Source of the DNA: RFSX01 sp964591455
GTDB taxonomy: Bacteria > Bacteroidota > Bacteroidia > Chitinophagales > Saprospiraceae
Assembly: GCA_964591455.1 (NCBI GenBank)
Contig: CAZQDZ010000021.1
Coordinates: 11,502-75,501, forward strand
Length of the DNA stretch: 64,000 nucleotides
Direction of reading: 5' to 3'
The first letter of the stretch is position 1. Each line of letters opens with the position of its first letter. Both the position numbers and the translations under genes were made by a program. The notes beneath the pieces were generated by a model that did no database searches, was not told where the DNA came from, and saw nothing but the letters and a program-made list of their open reading frames with translations. This document shows, piece by piece, positions 16,689 to 25,362 of this stretch.

Positions 16689-19163
16689 TTATTCTTCTTC
16701 GTCTGATGACGACTCATCTAGTGAAATAACAGCCACATCCGCTATAGCATCATCCTTCCCTAGCTTGATAACCCGAACTCCTTGCGTAGCTCTTCCCATC
16801 ACTCTGATATCTGCTACCTTCATTCTAATCATTATGCCTGCCTTGGTAGTTATCATCAAATCATCTGTTTCATTTACATTCTTCACCGCTATTACTTTCC
16901 CAGTCTTATCTGTGACCTGCATGCTCTTCATCCCTTTACCACCTCTCTTAATAATCCTAAATTCACTTACAAGTGACCGCTTGCCAAATCCATTCTCAGA
17001 TACAACCAGAAGTGCTTTATCTTCTTCAGTAGGATTATCTACTATCATACCGACAATTCTATCACCATCTTCCACATCAATATTCATTCCTCTAACCCCT
17101 GCTGCCGATCTACCCATCTGTCTAACCTGAGACTCTTCAAATCTTACAGCTCTTCCTGATTTACTCGCTAACATGACATTCTGATTACCATCTGTAAGTT
17201 TCACTTCTAGCAATGTATCATCTTCCTTAATAGTAATGGCGTTAATTCCATTGACTCTAGGTCTTGAGTAAGCTTCCAGACTGGTTTTCTTGATAATTCC
17301 ATTTTGCGTGGCAAATATGATATTATGCGACTTCAAGACTTCCTGATCAGTCAAGTCTTCTACCATGATATAAGCTTTGACTTTATCATCTTTAGGAATG
17401 CTGACAATATTCTGCAATACTCTTCCTGTCCCGGTTTTAGATCCTTCTGGAATCTCATATACTCTTAACCAGAAGCATCTTCCCCGCTCAGTAAAGAGTA
17501 ATAAGTAATTATGATTATTGGCAACGAAAAGATGTTCCACATAATCTTCAGTCCTTGTCTTACTTCCTCTGGAGCCTCTTCCTCCTCTTCCTTGTATTTT
17601 ATACTCTTTGGAATTTGTTCTTTTGATATATCCTAATGAAGAAATACTAACGACGACCTCGTCATTTGGAATCATATCCTCCATATTAATATCCCCATCC
17701 GCGAAGGTTATCTGAGTTCTTCTTGAATCTCCGTATCTTTCTTTGAGCTCTTTTAATTCTTCTTTAATAATATTCTTTCTTCTACCCTCATTGGAAAGAA
17801 TGTCTTTTAAGTCTGCAATCACTTCCTGAAGTTCTGCATACTCTGCTCTTAATTTTTCCATCTCCAGACTTACTAGTTTCTGGAGTCTCATTTCAAGAAT
17901 CGCTTTGGCTTGGATATCACTCAATTCTAAAGAGGCCATTAATTTTTCCTTGGCCTCATCTACTGTTTTGGAACTTCTTATAATCCTTATGACCTCATCT
18001 AGATTATCTATCGCTTTAATAAGACCTTCAAGTATATGTGCTCTTTCTTCCGCTTTTTTAAGGTCAAACTCAGTCCTTCTTACAATAACTTGCAATCTAA
18101 ATTTGACAAACTCAGAAATGAGGTCCTTCAGATTAAGTTGCCTAGGACGTCCATCTACTAATGCAATATTATTTACTCCATAAGAAGATTGTAATGGAGA
18201 GTACTTAAATAGTTTGCTTAGCACAACATTCGCCATCGCATCCCGCTTAATATCGATGACAATACGTAACCCTTTCCTATCTGATTCATCCCTGATGTCA
18301 GATATACCAGTTACGCGACCTGACTGAACCAGATCTGCGATTTTCATGACTAGATTGGCTTTATTGACCTGGAAAGGAATTTCACTTACAATTATGGATT
18401 CTTTACCTGATCCAGCTACTTCTATATCCGTCTTGGCTCTAACAACGACACGTCCTCTTCCAGTCCTAAAGGCTTCTTTTACCCCATCTACACCATAGAT
18501 GATGCCTCCTGTTGGAAAATCAGGTGCTTTCACATGCTCCATTAAGCCATCTATAGATATTTCTGGATCTTCTATATAGGCTATAGTCCCATCTATAACT
18601 TCTGAGAGGTTGTGTGGAAGCATGTTCGTGGCCATACCCACTGCAATACCCGTGGCACCATTAATTAGGAGATTCGGCAATTTAGCTGGTAAGACAGTAG
18701 GTTCTTCCAGTGAGTCATCGAAATTTAATTTGAAGTCAACGGTGTCTTTTTTGATATCATCTATGAGCTCATCACTCAATCGATCCATCCTTGCCTCAGT
18801 ATATCTCATCGCAGCAGGACTATCACCATCCATAGATCCTTTATTTCCCTGGATCTCTACCAATGGATATCTCATACTCCAAGGCTGGCCCATCCTGATC
18901 ATAGCATCATATACAGACCCATCACCATGTGGATGATACTTACCTAACACCTCTCCTACAACCCTTGCAGATTTTTTATACGGTTTATTATAATCAAGCC
19001 CTAAATCGTCCATTCCATACAGAATTCGACGATGAACAGGCTTCAACCCATCTCTCACATCAGGGAGCGCCCGAGAGACAATGACCGACATAGAGTAGTC
19101 TATATAAGCGGTCTTCATCTGATCTTCGATGTTCACCTTTACAATTCGCTGATTATCTGCCAT
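16689..19163 (-). CDS. gyrA: DNA gyrase subunit A
   Basis: Breakage-reunion subunit of the type IIA topoisomerase that introduces negative supercoils. Seen: the N-terminal winged-helix domain with the catalytic tyrosine Y121 in RYTEARM, the long coiled-coil region, and a C-terminal beta-pinwheel of six blades. The GyrA-box appears as QGRGGRG at about residue 524, differing from the common QRRGGKG. The end is acidic (ESSSDEEE), as in other gyrases. In the quinolone-binding region (HPHGDGSVYDAM, residues 77-88) the position of E. coli S83 is glycine and that of D87 is aspartate. An exact -7 box lies 21 bases upstream. Confidence 0.95.
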   Translation of the reverse strand: MADNQRIVKVNIEDQMKTAYIDYSMSVIVSRALPDVRDGLKPVHRRILYGMDDLGLDYNKPYKKSARVVGEVLGKYHPHGDGSVYDAMIRMGQPWSMRYPLVEIQGNKGSMDGDSPAAMRYTEARMDRLSDELIDDIKKDTVDFKLNFDDSLEEPTVLPAKLPNLLINGATGIAVGMATNMLPHNLSEVIDGTIAYIEDPEISIDGLMEHVKAPDFPTGGIIYGVDGVKEAFRTGRGRVVVRAKTDIEVAGSGKESIIVSEIPFQVNKANLVMKIADLVQSGRVTGISDIRDESDRKGLRIVIDIKRDAMANVVLSKLFKYSPLQSSYGVNNIALVDGRPRQLNLKDLISEFVKFRLQVIVRRTEFDLKKAEERAHILEGLIKAIDNLDEVIRIIRSSKTVDEAKEKLMASLELSDIQAKAILEMRLQKLVSLEMEKLRAEYAELQEVIADLKDILSNEGRRKNIIKEELKELKERYGDSRRTQITFADGDINMEDMIPNDEVVVSISSLGYIKRTNSKEYKIQGRGGRGSRGSKTRTEDYVEHLFVANNHNYLLLFTERGRCFWLRVYEIPEGSKTGTGRVLQNIVSIPKDDKVKAYIMVEDLTDQEVLKSHNIIFATQNGIIKKTSLEAYSRPRVNGINAITIKEDDTLLEVKLTDGNQNVMLASKSGRAVRFEESQVRQMGRSAAGVRGMNIDVEDGDRIVGMIVDNPTEEDKALLVVSENGFGKRSLVSEFRIIKRGGKGMKSMQVTDKTGKVIAVKNVNETDDLMITTKAGIMIRMKVADIRVMGRATQGVRVIKLGKDDAIADVAVISLDESSSDEEE

Positions 19164-19183
19164 TTATATATAATAATTCAATT

Positions 19184-19191
19184 CAAAAATA
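19184..19191 (-). promoter_or_regulatory. TAnnTTTG -7 box for gyrA
   Basis: On the minus strand this reads TATTTTTG, an exact consensus about 21 bases before the gyrA ATG. No TTTG is found at the -33 spacing. Confidence 0.45.
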
Positions 19192-19268
19192 ATACGCGAA
19201 TATACAATTATTACGTCGATTATTGGCGCAAATAAATGCATTTATGAACCTTATGAACATACTTTCAT

Positions 19269-19276
19269 TAGCTTTG
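19269..19276 (+). promoter_or_regulatory. TAnnTTTG -7 box for menG
   Basis: TAGCTTTG matches the -7 consensus exactly and lies 42 bases before the menG ATG at 19318. It forms a divergent promoter region with gyrA. Confidence 0.5.
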
Positions 19277-19317
19277 TGTAATCGAATTTCCTTACATGGC
19301 GTTTTAAGTTGGAAAGC

Positions 19318-20058
19318 ATGTCAAAATCAACTCATCAGCAGGTGAAACCTTACTCTGAATCCGGGTCTAAAAAGCGGCAAGTCACTGAAATGTTTGACAA
19401 CATTGCCCCTAAATACGATTTACTTAATCGAGTGCTAACCTTAGGCATAGACACCATATGGCGTAAGAAAGCTATCAATATGCTGGACAAGGTAAATCAC
19501 AAGAAGATTTTGGATGTGGCAACAGGCACTGCTGACGTGGCTGTAGAGATTCATAATCAGTTAAAACCTGAAGAAATAATTGGATTAGATATCTCCCCAG
19601 TCATGATAGATCATGGTAATGTCAAAATAAAGAAAAAAGGTCTAGAGGATATCATAAAACTGGAAGTTGGGGACTCCGAAAATATGAGATTTGAAGACCA
19701 TTATTTTGATGCGGTCACAGTATCTTTTGGTGTTAGAAATTTTGGAAATCTAGAGAAAGGATTGTCCGAGATGCACCGCATTCTAAGACCAGAGGGCAAA
19801 GTGGTAATACTTGAATTTTCAAAACCTAAAGTGTTCCCGTTCAAACAACTATATAATTTTTACTTTAAGAACATACTTCCACTTATAGGCAAAAAAGGTT
19901 CGAAAGATGATAATGCTTATGAGTATCTTTACAAATCTGTACAGGCTTTTCCTGATTATGAGAAGTTCGGTGAGATACTAGAAAAGGTTGGATTTCGTTC
20001 AGTACAGTGGAAATCTTTGAGTTTAGGCATATGCACAATTTATTCTGGCGTAAAATAA
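19318..20058 (+). CDS. menG: Demethylmenaquinone methyltransferase
   Basis: SAM-dependent C-methyltransferase (UbiE/MenG family) that makes menaquinone from demethylmenaquinone, the respiratory quinone expected in this phylum. Seen: MFDNIAPKYDLLNRVLT near residue 24, the SAM-binding motif KILDVATGTADVA, SFGVRNFGN and the C-terminal SLSLGICTIYSG. The frame opens with a TTG at 19309, but the ATG at 19318 gives the usual N-terminus. The following porT gene overlaps its 3' end by 28 bases, so the two are read together. Confidence 0.93.
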   Translation: MSKSTHQQVKPYSESGSKKRQVTEMFDNIAPKYDLLNRVLTLGIDTIWRKKAINMLDKVNHKKILDVATGTADVAVEIHNQLKPEEIIGLDISPVMIDHGNVKIKKKGLEDIIKLEVGDSENMRFEDHYFDAVTVSFGVRNFGNLEKGLSEMHRILRPEGKVVILEFSKPKVFPFKQLYNFYFKNILPLIGKKGSKDDNAYEYLYKSVQAFPDYEKFGEILEKVGFRSVQWKSLSLGICTIYSGVK

Positions 20059-20762
20059 TCTTTACATCACTGCTTGTATTAACAATCGGGACAACAACTT
20101 ATTGTCAAGTTCCTACCTCTACTAATCTCAATTATTGGGACTTTAGAAGCAAGCAATTTTATTTTGGTCTGACAATTGGCCTACATTCTACAGGGTACAT
20201 TCATAATAAATCAAGCGAGTTTGCTAATAGCGGCATTTTATCGGTTTCAAGTGGCAATAGTCCTGGCTTAAACGTAAATATCATCACAAACCTTAAAATA
20301 GGTCAGTACTTTGATTTTAGATTTATTCCAGGTTTTGCATTTTCAGAACGTACGCTATTTGTAGCAAGGCCTAGTATGGATGGTACAACTGGCATCACTG
20401 ATTTCCGTACAGAATCTGTCTTCTTAGAAGTGCCTTTACTACTAAGATTTAAGTCAGAACCCTATAAGGATAAGCGATTCTTTGTCATTGGAGGATTAAA
20501 GTACAGCTACGATGTTTCCAGTAATTCAGCTACTCGGCAGATGGATTTGCAAAATATCATAAATATTGCCCCACATGATTTCCAATTCGAGATTGGCGCT
20601 GGCGTGCAACTTTTCTTTCCTTTCTTCATCTTCTCTCCTGAAATAAAAGTATCTAGAGGATTAAACAATATTCACATCTTCAATGGTGCTCTAGAAGACA
20701 GTAGGGTTATAGATCAAATTATCAGTCGAGCATTTACTATATCCTTACACTTCGAAGGATAG
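20031..20762 (+). CDS. porT: PorT family outer membrane protein (type IX secretion/gliding)
   Basis: A 243-residue protein with an N-terminal signal peptide (hydrophobic run ending TYCQ) and an outer-membrane beta-barrel-like body: alternating aromatic strands, FYFGLTIGLHSTGY, IGQYFDFRFIPGFAFSER, FLEVPLLLRFKSE. This pattern and the location just behind menG/ubiE fit PorT, a protein needed for T9SS assembly in Bacteroidota. The ATG at 20031, inside the end of menG, puts the signal peptide at the N-terminus; an earlier in-frame start at 20007 would add eight residues. Four large T9SS-tailed proteins are encoded elsewhere in this window. A generic porin-family reading is the alternative. Confidence 0.75.
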   Translation: MHNLFWRKIIFTSLLVLTIGTTTYCQVPTSTNLNYWDFRSKQFYFGLTIGLHSTGYIHNKSSEFANSGILSVSSGNSPGLNVNIITNLKIGQYFDFRFIPGFAFSERTLFVARPSMDGTTGITDFRTESVFLEVPLLLRFKSEPYKDKRFFVIGGLKYSYDVSSNSATRQMDLQNIINIAPHDFQFEIGAGVQLFFPFFIFSPEIKVSRGLNNIHIFNGALEDSRVIDQIISRAFTISLHFEG

Positions 20763-20769
20763 GTCTAAT

Positions 20770-21354
20770 TCAATTGCACCCACAATAGACTGCACTATGT
20801 GCGATAAGCTCAGGGAAAAACTGATCGAAAAGATTACTTATCAAGTCAAAGTTCTCCTTAATATCAATAGGCATTAAATAAAAAGCAGAATTAAACTTGA
20901 CTCTATTATCCATCCAATTTAGAGATTTTCTCATCCGAGATTCAGTAGCATAGGCCATAAGAAAGTCATCTGCAATCATCTGTTGAAATCTAGATTTAAG
21001 TTCAGGAGGCAAGTCCGTTATCCGTCTAGAAAGTATGTCATAGATTTCTGAATTAAACACCTCCAAAGATTTCTCCGAATAGTCTGACCACTTTGTAGAT
21101 AAGAAATAGTCCCACACTAAATCAACAACAACTGGTGCATATTTCTTATGTCTGGGTCTTAGTAACTTCCTCAACTGTAAGGAAGCAGGATGCGAATCTG
21201 TAAATGAATCGATTGCTCTATGCAATGTAATACCACCTTTAACTTCGTCTGAATACAACTCTTCATCTTTTCTGGTGATAAAATCAGTGATTATATTACC
21301 TAACAAAAGGTCTTCTTCAGTACAAGAAAGGAAACAATGTGCAAGAAAATTCAT
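20770..21354 (-). CDS. acpH: Acyl carrier protein phosphodiesterase (DUF479)
   Basis: Cytosolic hydrolase of the AcpH family that removes the 4'-phosphopantetheine group from acyl carrier protein. Seen: the typical start MNFLAHCFLS, LLGNIITDFI, the metal-binding region GGITLHRAIDSFTDSHP, and the VVDLVWDYFLS segment. Length is 194 residues from the ATG at 21354; the frame continues five residues upstream, but the family begins at MNFLAH. It is convergent with porT (7-base gap) and divergent from the dehydrogenase gene. Confidence 0.9.
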   Translation of the reverse strand: MNFLAHCFLSCTEEDLLLGNIITDFITRKDEELYSDEVKGGITLHRAIDSFTDSHPASLQLRKLLRPRHKKYAPVVVDLVWDYFLSTKWSDYSEKSLEVFNSEIYDILSRRITDLPPELKSRFQQMIADDFLMAYATESRMRKSLNWMDNRVKFNSAFYLMPIDIKENFDLISNLFDQFFPELIAHSAVYCGCN

Positions 21355-21440
21355 ATTGTGAATACTCAATTAGATTTCTATATCTAATGACACAAAAGAG
21401 TAAATATAGTTCGTTAAATTTATCCATAATACTTTCACTT

Positions 21441-24038
21441 ATGCGATTCAAAGCCAGCATTTTTATGTGCATTCTATTTGCAGTTATAACTTCGATAGGA
21501 TTTAGTGACAAAGCACCACCTCCTGTTAATCCTTATCTCAATGGAATCTTTCCAGAATCTACGCCAGGTTTTGGTGGCTCATGGGATGTAATCAATCCTT
21601 ACCCTGATATTCGTATTCCTTCCCCCCTTAGAATAATTCCATTTACTGGCACAAATGACCATTTTGTTCTTAGTAAAATTGGTGAAATATGGCGAGTGAA
21701 TTTCGAATCACAAACACAGACTTTGGTTCTTGACATAAAAGAAAATGTATTAGCCTTAGGAGAAGAAGGCATGACAGGAATAGTATTGCATCCTAATTTT
21801 GGAGATGACGCTTATCCTGAGAACCAATACGGACTCATATTCTACAGATTCAAACCCAATATTGAACAATGGTCTGAATTAGGTTATAATAGGTTATCTA
21901 AAGTGTATTGGGATAGTGAGAATAATGTATTTAACAAAGAAAGTGAAGAGATACTTATTCAGCAATATGATAGAAAAACTTGGCACAATGGTGGTGGGAT
22001 GTTTTTTGGACCAGACGGATTCCTTTATCTCTCTGTGGGTGATGAAGGTGATTTTGACCATATAGAATTATCTACTCAAAGATTAGATGGTGGATTGTTC
22101 AGTGGACTTTTGAGATTGGATGTAGACAATGACCCTTCCAAAAGTCATCCAATCAGAAGGCAGCCCAGACCCAATGAAGCGCCAAGAGACCCTAACTGGC
22201 CTATAACATTTAGCCAAGGTTATTCTATACCAAATGATAACCCTTGGCTTAACGAAGACGGTAGTATTCTTGAAGAATTTTATGCCATTGGCATTAGAAG
22301 TCCATACTCTATGCACTATGACAGAGAAAGTGATCAGATATATCTGCTTGATGTTGGCTCCGATGCAAGAGAAGAAATTAATATTGTAGAGTATGGTGAC
22401 AATCTACAATGGCCCTATTTAGAAGGCAGCACTTCTTCTCCTTACTTTGAAAAGCCAACTGTAATTATAGGCAATGAGAAAACGCCAATCGTAGAATATG
22501 GGCGCTCTACTGGCAATGCTATTATAGGTGGTGGTATTTATAGAGGTGAGCAATTTCTAACTCTCAGAGGCAAGTATATATTTGGTGATTTTGGTTCCAA
22601 CAAATTAATGCTCATGGACCCTGAGAGAGTGTCGAATGGTGAATTTGATGTATTGATTGCAGATATCAGAAATCAAGGAATTTCATTGCCAAACAACCCT
22701 GGAATTTCTGGTGTCCACTCTCTAGACAATGGCGAAATAATCATTACAGTAATTGGCGTTGATTTTACAGAGTCTGGTAGATTTCTAAGTCTTCAGCAGA
22801 AAGATGTCGTTAATGACCCACCTGATAAGTTATCCGATTTAGGAATTTTTCAAGATTTGGATAACCTAACACCAATTGAGGGTATCATTCCTTACACAGT
22901 CAATTCGCCATTGTGGTCAGACAGAGCAGAGAAGAAACGCTGGATAGCACTACCCAACTTATCAACAGTAGAGGGAGAAACAAATTCAATCACTTTCAGA
23001 GAAAATCAGCCATGGAGCTTCCCAGAAGGGACTGTATTCATAAAGCATTTTGAACTGCCATTAGACCTAACAAATTCTGATAATAATAAGAAATTAGAAA
23101 CCAGATTTTTTGTAGTGGGCAAAGAAGGTGAACACTATGGATTAACGTATCGTTGGAATGATGATGGTACTGAGGCCACCTTGCTTAGAGTTGCAGAAAG
23201 TGAGGAAATAGACATCATGGATAATGGTGTTTTTGCATTCACCCAAACTTGGGATTATCCTAGCAGAGACCAATGTCTAACCTGTCACAATAGTAACGCA
23301 AACTTTGTATTAGGATTCAATACACATCAGCTCAACTGTACTATGTACTATCCTGAATTTAACATAGAAATGAATCAATTATCATTTCTTGATGAACAAG
23401 GTCTATTCAATCAATCTGTGAGAGACCCATATACACTACCAAAATCGTATGCCTTAGAGGATGAGTCAGTGCCATTGGAATTAAGAATAAGGTCATACAT
23501 GGACTCAAATTGTGCTAATTGTCATAGGTCGAATGGCATCAATCGAGTAGATATGGACTTAAGATATAGCCTCCCTCTATCACTTCACAAAACGATAGGA
23601 GTCGATGTCAAAAGTGAAGAATCTACATGGGGTGCTGAAATCATAGCACCAGGTGAATATGAAAATTCAGAATTATGGATTAGAGACTCTAGCACAGAAT
23701 CTAACCGCATGCCACCCATAGGCAGAAATCTTGTAGACCAAGTATATATAGATTCATTAGAAAAGTGGATAGGGCTGCTAGATGAATCAGATGGAATAAT
23801 CAGTGAGTTCACTATGTTCCCCAATCCATCTCAAGGCTTTGTTTCTATTAATTTCAATTCCAACTGGTCTGTACCAATCACATATGCACTGTATGATATG
23901 ACGGGCAGGTTAGTAAATAAAGGTATTACTAGTGAGCACTCTATTAGTATTGACATACAGGGTGAAGAATCGGGTTCTTACATTTTTACTGGGAGCTCTG
24001 GAGAACTATCTATTACACAAAAACTGGTTCTTCAGTAA
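21441..24038 (+). CDS. Glucose/sorbosone dehydrogenase fused to diheme cytochrome region, with T9SS tail
   Basis: Exported multidomain protein of 865 residues from ATG 21441. Order: signal peptide (MRFKASIFMCILFAVIT), a six-bladed soluble PQQ-type glucose/sorbosone dehydrogenase domain (GIVLHPNFG, WHNGGGMFFGPDGFLYLSVGDEG, RSPYSMHYD), then a segment like the SO2930-type diheme cytochrome family (VNSPLWSDRAEKKRW, SFPEGTVFIKHFELP) with two CXXCH motifs (CLTCH and CANCH), then a T9SS type A tail (FTMFPNPSQGFV). It would oxidise a sugar at the cell surface and pass electrons through its own c hemes. The frame opens upstream at 21339, but the signal peptide fixes the start. Confidence 0.85.
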   Translation: MRFKASIFMCILFAVITSIGFSDKAPPPVNPYLNGIFPESTPGFGGSWDVINPYPDIRIPSPLRIIPFTGTNDHFVLSKIGEIWRVNFESQTQTLVLDIKENVLALGEEGMTGIVLHPNFGDDAYPENQYGLIFYRFKPNIEQWSELGYNRLSKVYWDSENNVFNKESEEILIQQYDRKTWHNGGGMFFGPDGFLYLSVGDEGDFDHIELSTQRLDGGLFSGLLRLDVDNDPSKSHPIRRQPRPNEAPRDPNWPITFSQGYSIPNDNPWLNEDGSILEEFYAIGIRSPYSMHYDRESDQIYLLDVGSDAREEINIVEYGDNLQWPYLEGSTSSPYFEKPTVIIGNEKTPIVEYGRSTGNAIIGGGIYRGEQFLTLRGKYIFGDFGSNKLMLMDPERVSNGEFDVLIADIRNQGISLPNNPGISGVHSLDNGEIIITVIGVDFTESGRFLSLQQKDVVNDPPDKLSDLGIFQDLDNLTPIEGIIPYTVNSPLWSDRAEKKRWIALPNLSTVEGETNSITFRENQPWSFPEGTVFIKHFELPLDLTNSDNNKKLETRFFVVGKEGEHYGLTYRWNDDGTEATLLRVAESEEIDIMDNGVFAFTQTWDYPSRDQCLTCHNSNANFVLGFNTHQLNCTMYYPEFNIEMNQLSFLDEQGLFNQSVRDPYTLPKSYALEDESVPLELRIRSYMDSNCANCHRSNGINRVDMDLRYSLPLSLHKTIGVDVKSEESTWGAEIIAPGEYENSELWIRDSSTESNRMPPIGRNLVDQVYIDSLEKWIGLLDESDGIISEFTMFPNPSQGFVSINFNSNWSVPITYALYDMTGRLVNKGITSEHSISIDIQGEESGSYIFTGSSGELSITQKLVLQ

Positions 24039-24078
24039 TCGTGATGAGGATTTAGCAACTCCTTATTGGCAATGCAAT

Positions 24079-24086
24079 TATATTTG
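24079..24086 (+). promoter_or_regulatory. TAnnTTTG -7 box for ychF
   Basis: TATATTTG is an exact -7 consensus 20 bases before the ychF ATG, implying a leader of roughly 12 bases. Confidence 0.5.
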
Positions 24087-24105
24087 CGCCAAAATTTAGA
24101 GACTT

Positions 24106-25203
24106 ATGCCATTAACTGCAGGAATAGTAGGACTCCCTAATGTGGGAAAGTCAACACTTTTTAATGCACTTACTAATGCTAAGGCGTTAGCTGCAAATTA
24201 TCCATTTGCCACAAAAGAACCGAATGTCGGTGTCATTACGGTGCCTGACAAGAGATTAACAGAACTAGCAGCCATTGTAAATCCTCAAAAAGTCCAACCA
24301 ACAACTGTCGAGATTGTAGATATTGCTGGTCTTATCAAAGGAGCAAGTAAAGGCGAAGGTCTGGGTAATCAGTTTCTAGGTAACATTAGAGAAGTGGATG
24401 CCATTGCTCATGTCGTAAGATGCTTTGATAATGATAATGTCGTCCATGTTGACGGATCAGTAGATCCCGTCAGGGATAAAGACATTATAGATACAGAACT
24501 TATCTTGAAAGATCTGGAGACCGTAGAAAAGCGGCTAGAAAAGCTTAAGAAACAAGCCAAAACAGGGAAGCCCGCCGATAAGAAAAATGTAGAGCTCGGA
24601 AAGAAAATATATAAAGCTCTGGAAGAAGGACAATCTGCGCGAACTATTGAGTTGGATGATGATGGTAAAGCGCTAATAAAAGAAATGATGCTGCTGACTG
24701 CCAAACCTATTTTGTATGTCTGCAATGTAGATGAAAATTCTGTCAAGGATGGAAATGCACATACGAAAGCATTTATGGAATGTGTCAAAGACGAAGAGGC
24801 TGAAGTGATTCTCATCTGTGCTTCCATAGAAGAAGAAATAGCACAGCTAGAAGAATATGAAGAAAAAATGATGTTTGTAGAGGAGATGGGCCTTAGTGAG
24901 CCAGGCGTAAATAGGGTTATTGTAAGTTCTTATGCGCTCCTTAATCTCATCACTTATTTCACGGCTGGTGAAAAAGAAGTAAGGGCATGGACAGTCAGAC
25001 GTGGATCTACAGCACCACAGGCCGCTGGGGTCATACATACTGATTTCGAAAAAGGCTTTATACGAGCAGAAGTGATTAAGTATGATGACTATGTGTCACT
25101 TGGCTCCGAATCTAAAGTCAAAGAAGCGGGAAAGATGGGCATAGAGGGCAAGACTTATATCGTCCAAGATGGAGATGTAATGCACTTCTTATTTAATGTG
25201 TAA
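24106..25203 (+). CDS. ychF: Redox-regulated ATPase YchF (Obg family)
   Basis: P-loop NTPase of the Obg/YchF group that binds ribosomes and prefers ATP over GTP. Seen: Walker A GLPNVGKST (residues 9-17), DIAGLIKGASKGEGLGNQFL, NVDE in place of the GTP-specific NKxD motif, a central coiled coil and the C-terminal TGS domain (FTAGEKEVRAWTVRRGSTAP to GDVMHFLFNV). The length of 365 residues is normal. It has its own -7 box and is followed by a very strong inverted repeat before the convergent FG-GAP gene. Confidence 0.96.
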   Translation: MPLTAGIVGLPNVGKSTLFNALTNAKALAANYPFATKEPNVGVITVPDKRLTELAAIVNPQKVQPTTVEIVDIAGLIKGASKGEGLGNQFLGNIREVDAIAHVVRCFDNDNVVHVDGSVDPVRDKDIIDTELILKDLETVEKRLEKLKKQAKTGKPADKKNVELGKKIYKALEEGQSARTIELDDDGKALIKEMMLLTAKPILYVCNVDENSVKDGNAHTKAFMECVKDEEAEVILICASIEEEIAQLEEYEEKMMFVEEMGLSEPGVNRVIVSSYALLNLITYFTAGEKEVRAWTVRRGSTAPQAAGVIHTDFEKGFIRAEVIKYDDYVSLGSESKVKEAGKMGIEGKTYIVQDGDVMHFLFNV

Positions 25204-25299
25204 TCAAGCATTGTCGCCCATGTACCAATTTCTATTTTCTTAAGACAAAACGACAGACGAAGTAGATTTAAAATTTCGGAAGCATTTAGACTAAAAAGC

Positions 25300-25338
25300 A
25301 ATGACCCAATATTTACTATGAGTAAATATTGGGTCATT
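25300..25338. terminator. Bidirectional terminator: perfect 18-bp inverted repeat
   Basis: AATGACCCAATATTTACT and its exact complement are separated by only three bases (ATG). It lies between the convergent ychF and FG-GAP protein genes. On the minus strand the stem is followed by CTTTTT; on the plus strand the downstream sequence is only mildly T-rich. A shared terminator is the simplest reading. Confidence 0.7.
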
Positions 25339-25362
25339 GTAATTAAATGCCTCTGTATTATA

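Noticed and set aside
16765..17130. A 121-codon plus-strand frame inside gyrA
   Set aside because: It lies opposite the conserved C-terminal domain of GyrA and has low-complexity Ser/Ile/Pro composition typical of antisense shadows.
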